Assembly: GCA_014804345.1 (NCBI GenBank)
Contig: JAAUZZ010000007.1
Coordinates: 45,936 to 109,935, forward strand
Direction: 5' to 3'
From: Lachnospiraceae bacterium
Lineage (GTDB): Bacteria > Bacillota > Clostridia > Lachnospirales > Lachnospiraceae
DNA length: 64,000 nucleotides
Position 1 is the first letter of the stretch. Each line of letters begins with the position of its first letter. Below the pieces are notes generated by a model. It was given only the letters and a program-made list of their open reading frames with translations. It was not told the DNA's origin and did no database searches. Positions 57,997 to 64,000 of this stretch are shown here, in pieces. Both the position numbers and the translations under genes were made by a program.

Positions 57997-58953
57997 ATGT
58001 CCAACACGATCAATATTCATATGAATCAAACACCATTTACAGAGGTGCAGACAAAATCTGTAATCAATCACAACCAAAATCCGCAATTAAAAGTGGTAGG
58101 ATTTGAAAAAGAACGGATTGAACCCAACACTAAGGTTGACATTTCCAAGGAGAGCCAATTAAAACAGGAAAACAGTTCGCAGAATACGAAGAAAGCGGGC
58201 GTAACCGGTCCAAGGGAAGATTGGGAAAACGGTTCCGCCGAATTAAGACGAGATGCCAGAGGGGAAAGCAAAACCAGAGCTTCTAAATTTAATCCATTAG
58301 AATCGATGAGAATCGATGAACCCGAAACATATGCAAAATCTATGGAACTAACCAGAAGAGCGGGAGAAATGCAACAGAAATGGCTTGCCTTTGGGGCAGA
58401 AGCCCCTACAGAAGAAGAACTGGAGGAATATCAGAGATTACGGGATGAATCTTTTCGTATTGAGAATGATTGGTTTCAGAGAAGATGCATGGCTACCGGT
58501 ACGTTTCAAGATCCCGCAGAGAAAAGGTACGCGACTTTGAACACGTTAGAGTCTATGTATTCATCGGAGGGACATGAAACAAGCTTTAATTTTTACGGAA
58601 CAGAAGAAGCAGACAGCCGAAACAGTCTTTGGCGATTCTATTCTAAATTCAATGTCCTTTTATCCGCAAATATGGTAAAAGACTTGGATAACTTGAATAA
58701 ATTTAATAAATTGGTGGATAAGGATAAAGAAGATTTATCAAAATTGTTGGAGAAAATCACAGAGTCCATTGCGAACATGAAAGATGTGGAAAAAGCATAT
58801 GAGGGTAATTTAGAGTGGCTTGCCTTCGGCGTAAAATTATGGGATAACGGCGATGTTACATATCATGCCAATTACAAAGACTGCGAGAACAAGGACGGAA
58901 TTATGGCAAACAGTGCAGAAGAGCTGTTGCAAATGCTGATGGAGAAGAAATAA
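57997..58953 (+). CDS. Hypothetical protein
   Basis: Aaaaggagg RBS; 318 aa, no recognised domain. Confidence 0.7.
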   Translation: MSNTINIHMNQTPFTEVQTKSVINHNQNPQLKVVGFEKERIEPNTKVDISKESQLKQENSSQNTKKAGVTGPREDWENGSAELRRDARGESKTRASKFNPLESMRIDEPETYAKSMELTRRAGEMQQKWLAFGAEAPTEEELEEYQRLRDESFRIENDWFQRRCMATGTFQDPAEKRYATLNTLESMYSSEGHETSFNFYGTEEADSRNSLWRFYSKFNVLLSANMVKDLDNLNKFNKLVDKDKEDLSKLLEKITESIANMKDVEKAYEGNLEWLAFGVKLWDNGDVTYHANYKDCENKDGIMANSAEELLQMLMEKK

Positions 58954-59069
58954 GAGAAGCAATGAAACGGGACTTTTATTTATAAAGGTCTCGTTTTTTC
59001 GTGGAATTATATGGGAGAAGTATGATATAATAGACGCATCATTTATCTTTCAGCGGAGAGGGTGACAAA

Positions 59070-60182
59070 ATGACAGAGAAAAAAGTGTATGAAATAATGC
59101 ACATAGATAGAAAAGTTGCAAGGATTAGCACATCGGGAGATTGCAAAATATATGATCAGTCATTTATGCCGTATAACTTATATTTGGAAGAAGCAGATGA
59201 TATTGATACGCTTGTTAATAATATCACAAACTTTTATTACTGGTGTGCAACAAGAGTGCTTACTTTAGACCGAACATATGCAAAAGAGATTTTAAACAGT
59301 ATCGGAATGTTACAAGCCGTGACGGATAAAGAAAGAGCGGGAATTGCATTATCTTATCGATGTGCGTCACTGACAGATGTTTTTTGGGTGAAATTAGAGA
59401 ATGAAAATATTTCCTTTGATGCAATCAATTTGTATGAAAATCATTTGGAAAATACATTTATGGACATTTCTTTAAGAGGAAAACAATATACGGTACAAAA
59501 CGAGAATTTAGCGCGGGATTTGTCAACGAACGGCTGTTTCCCGAAAGCTTGGCAACGCGTTGCGGATGGTTTCCGGTTACTGAAAGACGGCGGACAGGAT
59601 GCGGTTGAAAGAGAGCTGCTTGCCAGTCAGATATGCAGATGTTTTGACGTTTCACAGGTATTGTATGAAAGAGATTATTTTGATGGGGAACCGATCAGTG
59701 TCAGCCAAAATATGACATCAAAAGAATATTCGATTGCTTCAATTTCAGCATTTGAAATTTATGCGGCAAACCATGATAGGAATATCAAAGAAGATATTCT
59801 TTCTTTAGACCGACACAATTATTATATGATGAATATTGTGGATTATCTGGTTGGAAATACGGACAGGCATTGGGGAAACTGGGGTGTGCTCGTTTGCAAT
59901 TCCGATAATAAACCGGTAAGACTGCACGATTTGATGGATTTTAACCGTGCATTTCATTCCTATGACGATATAGAAGGAGCGAATTGTCAGACTATGTTTG
60001 GAGAACATATGAGCCAAAAAGCAGCAGCGATAATGGCTGTGGAGAAAATCGGATTGAATCAAATCAAGGAAGTGCGTGAGGAAGCTTTTCAGGAATTACC
60101 GCAGTTCTATGAAATGTTTTATAAAAGGCTGGAGGTATTAAAAAATTGTGGAGGTAACACACATTGCAATACGAAATCTTAA
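59070..60182 (+). CDS. HipA-like kinase-fold protein
   Basis: YMMNIVDYLVGNTDRHWGNWGVLVCNSDNKPVRLHDLMDFNRAF. Confidence 0.65.
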   Translation: MTEKKVYEIMHIDRKVARISTSGDCKIYDQSFMPYNLYLEEADDIDTLVNNITNFYYWCATRVLTLDRTYAKEILNSIGMLQAVTDKERAGIALSYRCASLTDVFWVKLENENISFDAINLYENHLENTFMDISLRGKQYTVQNENLARDLSTNGCFPKAWQRVADGFRLLKDGGQDAVERELLASQICRCFDVSQVLYERDYFDGEPISVSQNMTSKEYSIASISAFEIYAANHDRNIKEDILSLDRHNYYMMNIVDYLVGNTDRHWGNWGVLVCNSDNKPVRLHDLMDFNRAFHSYDDIEGANCQTMFGEHMSQKAAAIMAVEKIGLNQIKEVREEAFQELPQFYEMFYKRLEVLKNCGGNTHCNTKS

Positions 60183-60619
60183 AGATACAGGAACATCCTG
60201 CGCTGAAACAGGAAGCAGCACAATGGTTCCATGAAAAATGGGGAATTCCGTTGGAGGCGTATCTTGACAGTATGGAGGAATGTTTGCAAAACACAAGTGC
60301 AGTTCCACAGTGGTATCTTGTGAAAAATAAGGACGAAATCATCGGTGGTCTTGGTGTGATTGAGAATGATTTTCATGACAGAAAAGACTTGACGCCAAAT
60401 GTGTGTGCCGTCTTTGTGGAACAGGCGTACCGTTGTCAGGGAATTGCAGGAGCAATGCTTGATTATGTCTGCAAGGATATGAACAGCAAGGGAATTGATA
60501 CGCTTTATTTAGTGACGGATCATACATCATTTTACGAGAGATACGGGTGGGAATTTTTGTGTATGGTACAAGGGGATGGAGAACCGGATATGACAAGAAT
60601 GTATGTTCATAAAATGTAA
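60164..60619 (+). CDS. GNAT family N-acetyltransferase
   Basis: NVCAVFVEQAYRCQGIAGAMLDYVCKDMNSKGIDTLYLVTDHTSFYERYGWEF. Confidence 0.88.
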   Translation: MQYEILKIQEHPALKQEAAQWFHEKWGIPLEAYLDSMEECLQNTSAVPQWYLVKNKDEIIGGLGVIENDFHDRKDLTPNVCAVFVEQAYRCQGIAGAMLDYVCKDMNSKGIDTLYLVTDHTSFYERYGWEFLCMVQGDGEPDMTRMYVHKM

Positions 60620-61143
60620 GAGGAGAACTGCCGATTCGTGTACGAATAATGAAGAAAATTGACATAAAATGCGAAATGATATTTTTCAGTCAAAAAGTGA
60701 ACTATGGTAAACCGGTTATGTAGTGGAAGTTACCATAAATAGGCGTTATGCAAGAAAAAATGCAAGTGTTATTTTTGTGGAAAGTTGAATCTTGGAAAAG
60801 AGCGGAAATTTTTGTTGGTTCTTTATGTGATGATGAGGTTCTTTTTTACAAATTTTGCATCAAAAATGACTGACATAGTCAAAAATAGTGGCATTGATTT
60901 TACAGAAAAATATCCCACACTTAATACAAGATGATAACATATCGAGAAGTACAAGTCTAGCATTATTTTAAAAATCTGATATAGCCGTCAAAAATATATA
61001 GAAGATTAAAAGCATGGAGGATATGATATGAAGTCATCGGGAAGCGATTGGTATCGGAAAATTTGGAGTCTTGATATCCGTCACTTAGAGTATCACAGAA
61101 AGAGAAGCCGCTGAGGATATAGCATATAGGAGGATACGTGAAT

Positions 61144-61386
61144 ATGGCGAGAATGAATTGCAAGTGTGGGAACATTTTAAGTACAACACAAGTGCCTAAT
61201 GACATAGAGTTATGGGTATATACAGACAAAGAATGGGAAGATATTATGGATTGTGAGATGTTAATTCCGTGGGAAATTCCATTGCCAACATATGATGTGT
61301 GGATGTGCCCTAAGTGTAAAAGACTGTATGTTTTTGAGGAAGGGAATAATGTACCCATAATGAGCTATGTTCTAGAAAATGATTGA
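61144..61386 (+). CDS. Small zinc-ribbon-like protein
   Basis: MARMNCKCG...VWMCPKCKRLYVFE. Confidence 0.6.
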   Translation: MARMNCKCGNILSTTQVPNDIELWVYTDKEWEDIMDCEMLIPWEIPLPTYDVWMCPKCKRLYVFEEGNNVPIMSYVLEND

Positions 61387-61470
61387 ACTGAAAGCGAGGA
61401 ATGCTTCTTGAGCGACAGTTCAAGAAGATCGGTATAAGCAGAAAGAAAACAGGAAGTTTCAAAGGTATAT

Positions 61471-61524
61471 ATGGCTACTTATTATTTTATACGTCATGGT
61501 CAAATTGAAGAATTTATTTATTAA
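61471..61524 (+). pseudogene. Histidine phosphatase N-terminal remnant
   Basis: MATYYFIRHGQIEEFIY* contains the RHG motif then stops. Confidence 0.55.
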
Positions 61525-61560
61525 TATAACTTCCAGTTTGTATGGGAACCGGAGAGAGGC

Positions 61561-61788
61561 ATGATGGTCGTAATGAAAAGATTTTTTCTGATATTGTTGA
61601 ATTTAGGGCTTTTTCTAAGCATCGTTATTTTTTTAATAAGCATATATTTGTTTTTTCATGGTTCATTTGAGATGTTCCCGACGGAGGAACAGGAAGAAAA
61701 AGCGAAAATTTTTGCAACGTTTTTGGGCGTTTTGAGTTTTGTAGTGGGAGTGCTTCTTGCAAAATGGAGAAATAGACACGAGGGGTAA
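61561..61788 (+). CDS. Small two-TM membrane protein
   Basis: Two hydrophobic stretches. Confidence 0.5.
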   Translation: MMVVMKRFFLILLNLGLFLSIVIFLISIYLFFHGSFEMFPTEEQEEKAKIFATFLGVLSFVVGVLLAKWRNRHEG

Positions 61789-61791
61789 AAT

Positions 61792-62760
61792 TCAACACCG
61801 CATCTCACATTCCCGAAACAGGTTGTTGACTGCAATCTTGTATTCACTGTAATTCGAGGCTTTCCGAATTTTTTTGAGGTATTTGTCTGACGCCTCAAAG
61901 CTTTCAATCAAGTATGTCCACAAGTCTTTCATCTTGAAAAGCGTTGGCGTTTCACCCGGCATTTGCGCGGCATAGCCTTCAAATATTTCATCATGGAATG
62001 CCTTGAAAGTTTCTTTGGTAACGTGAGCAGATTGCATATCGTCTGAGCGCAAATTATCACTTTCGTGTTCTGTTAGTTGCACAATCAACGCCGGATTTTT
62101 CAAAATACCGCGTCCTATCATGATACAGTAAGTTTGCGGGAAAGCATCAAGAAGCGCTTCATAACTTTGCAGCGAGGTAATGTCCCCATTGTAACAAAGA
62201 GGAATATCCGGCAAAGCAGCGACAGCAGCCGCATATGCATCTTTATGCGGCGTGAATTTGTAAAGTTCTTTTTGTAACCGTGGATGAATGATCAGCTCCT
62301 CCATCGGATATTTTTTGTACAATTCAAGAATATTTTCCCACTCGTCAACTGATTCAACACCAATTCTGGTCTTAATGGAAATTTTCAGCGGCGACTGTTC
62401 ATAAATCTCATATAAAAACCGTTCCAACTCATCAAGAACACTCAAAAAACCGGAGCCACGCTTTCTTGCCGTGACCGTGCCGGAAGGGCATCCAAGATTG
62501 AGATTTACGGTAGTGTAGCCGTATTCTGCAATTTTGCGTGTAATCTGCAGAAATTCGTCCGAGCGGTTTGTCAGAATTTGCGGAACAACCGTGATGTGCG
62601 CATTATGTTCGGGAAGGATCTCGTTCATTTCCCGACGGTTCATTTTCTTACTTGCAATAAACGGTGTGAAATATTTGTCAATGCCGCCAAAATAGTGATT
62701 GTAGGCGTTTCTGTAGATATAAGTCGTGATTCCCTCCATTGGGGCAAGGTAAAATTTCAT
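61792..62760 (-). CDS. tRNA-dihydrouridine synthase
   Basis: MKFYLAPMEGITTYIYRNAY; VNLNLGCPSGTVTARKRGSGFL; PLCYNGDI; IMIGRGIL. Confidence 0.93.
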   Translation of the reverse strand: MKFYLAPMEGITTYIYRNAYNHYFGGIDKYFTPFIASKKMNRREMNEILPEHNAHITVVPQILTNRSDEFLQITRKIAEYGYTTVNLNLGCPSGTVTARKRGSGFLSVLDELERFLYEIYEQSPLKISIKTRIGVESVDEWENILELYKKYPMEELIIHPRLQKELYKFTPHKDAYAAAVAALPDIPLCYNGDITSLQSYEALLDAFPQTYCIMIGRGILKNPALIVQLTEHESDNLRSDDMQSAHVTKETFKAFHDEIFEGYAAQMPGETPTLFKMKDLWTYLIESFEASDKYLKKIRKASNYSEYKIAVNNLFRECEMRC

Positions 62761-62961
62761 AGAAGTTCTCCTGTTTCCTAAAAATCAGTCAACAAAGTCA
62801 ATGATTGTTTTATTATAGACTTTTATGATATGCGCGTCAAATACAACATGGATTCCCATTTTGACCTACTCTTTCTCAACGCTTTGTGATATGATAGTAC
62901 TATAACCGCAAGGGGAGAATCGTGATATTGTGAACGCATACACGATAAGTGAGGTATCGTA

Positions 62962-63879
62962 ATGGAATATTTGGAGAATACAAAAAAAGAAATTGACATT
63001 GGCGATATTTTTGTAATCCCGTTGTTTTTGCCGTGGAGAAATCTGGAGGATTTGATTGATTACAGAAAATATCGGTTTCGCAAAGATGACATATACGCGT
63101 ATGGACGATTGATTGACATTGATATGGGAAACTGCAAATTGATAGAAGTTTTTCAGTATGTAGGGAAAATTCCCGAAACGCCTGAAATCATTATCAATTC
63201 GGGGCGGATGTTTGCACCAATATTTATGGTGCACGCATTCAAAACAAGACGTTGGCGTTTCTTATTCAGCAATCCGCATTATGACAAGTGGGTTGACTCT
63301 GATTATGAAAACATTACTTTCCGATACCCTGTCCCACCTCCCCGCATATGGAAAGGCGGTCAGGATGTCAAAATCACACAACAACAATTCAATGAACTGG
63401 TAGAGGCGGGAATTGGAGATACCGTTATATATAGTGGGGTAGGTATAGAGGACGATATTCGCTCCTTGCTGGCGAAACAGGGAATGGAATTAAATTATGA
63501 AAAAATCGTGGAGGAGCGCCAAAGTGAATATCCACAACCGCGCGATAATGATAAAAAATTAAAGCAGACGATTGCACCGTTTCGCTGGATGTCGGAAAGC
63601 GGAAGCTATTCGTTAATCCTTGATGCAGGCATACTCAATCAGGAATGCTTTGAAAAAAATAATCTGTTAGGGAACGGATACGATTGGGAAAAGATTGCGT
63701 TGGCATTTATGGAACAATACATAACAGATACAAAGGCAAAATTTACATTTGATTGTGAGGCAGACACATTTTCGATGCAATCCTCCTCAAAGAAAGCATT
63801 GAAAGAATTTGCACTTGCATTTCACAAATTTACAACTGATACCAAGACTTTTAATGAATTATTAAGAGAAATAAAGTAA
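62962..63879 (+). CDS. Hypothetical protein
   Basis: 305 aa ORF, GTIPVPPPRIWKGGQDVKI-like mid region, no recognised family. Confidence 0.6.
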   Translation: MEYLENTKKEIDIGDIFVIPLFLPWRNLEDLIDYRKYRFRKDDIYAYGRLIDIDMGNCKLIEVFQYVGKIPETPEIIINSGRMFAPIFMVHAFKTRRWRFLFSNPHYDKWVDSDYENITFRYPVPPPRIWKGGQDVKITQQQFNELVEAGIGDTVIYSGVGIEDDIRSLLAKQGMELNYEKIVEERQSEYPQPRDNDKKLKQTIAPFRWMSESGSYSLILDAGILNQECFEKNNLLGNGYDWEKIALAFMEQYITDTKAKFTFDCEADTFSMQSSSKKALKEFALAFHKFTTDTKTFNELLREIK

Positions 63880-64000
63880 GTCAGTTGTCGAAAAATGCGG
63901 CGGAAATCGTGATATCAAAGGAAAAGAAATAGCAGATGGAACAGAAAAATAAAAAAGAACAAACTTTCAAAATAGAGAACAGAAAAGTTACGGTTTATCC

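Overview
The window looks like a Lachnospiraceae/Clostridia-type (Firmicutes) chromosome carrying a complete integrative conjugative element (ICE) of about 36.7 kb. The element (~15,215-51,908) lies inside the spore-coat manganese-catalase gene cotJC. Its large serine recombinase sits at the right end. Joining the two cotJC fragments at a shared GCAGA core restores an uninterrupted 198-codon ORF, so precise excision should regenerate the gene (skin-like configuration). The ICE encodes ParA, a ParB/DUF3102-like protein, an ArdC-like antirestriction protein, a replication initiator, PcfB and VirD4/PcfC, Maff2, VirB6-like, PrgI-VirB4, M23 peptidase, DUF4315/DUF4366-like proteins, a cassette of unusual membrane-anchored surface proteins (collagen-like, coiled-coil, tail-fibre-like), topoisomerase III, a pentapeptide-repeat protein, MobC and a MOBP relaxase. 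Cargo includes a holin-like type I toxin-antitoxin locus, a DUF6036-like nucleotidyltransferase pair, a DUF4145 protein, a repressor/methyltransferase module and the integrase. DNA-level signals I read directly include: (1) an 18-22 bp palindrome TTATGCGACGTCGCATAA found at five dispersed sites in the ICE; (2) six 22-bp iterons embedded in the initiator gene; (3) a run of nine consecutive hairpins after the relaxase gene; (4) a cloverleaf-like potential RNA and overlapping inverted repeats upstream of the integrase; (5) an operator-like repeat filling the spacer of a perfect consensus promoter. The flanks hold ordinary chromosomal genes (nrdD/nrdG with NrdR boxes, dut, gerA-type, cotJAB, LysR, ECF transporter, aldo/keto reductase, blaI/blaR1, dus). 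Family names are from recognising protein sequence only; no database search was run.
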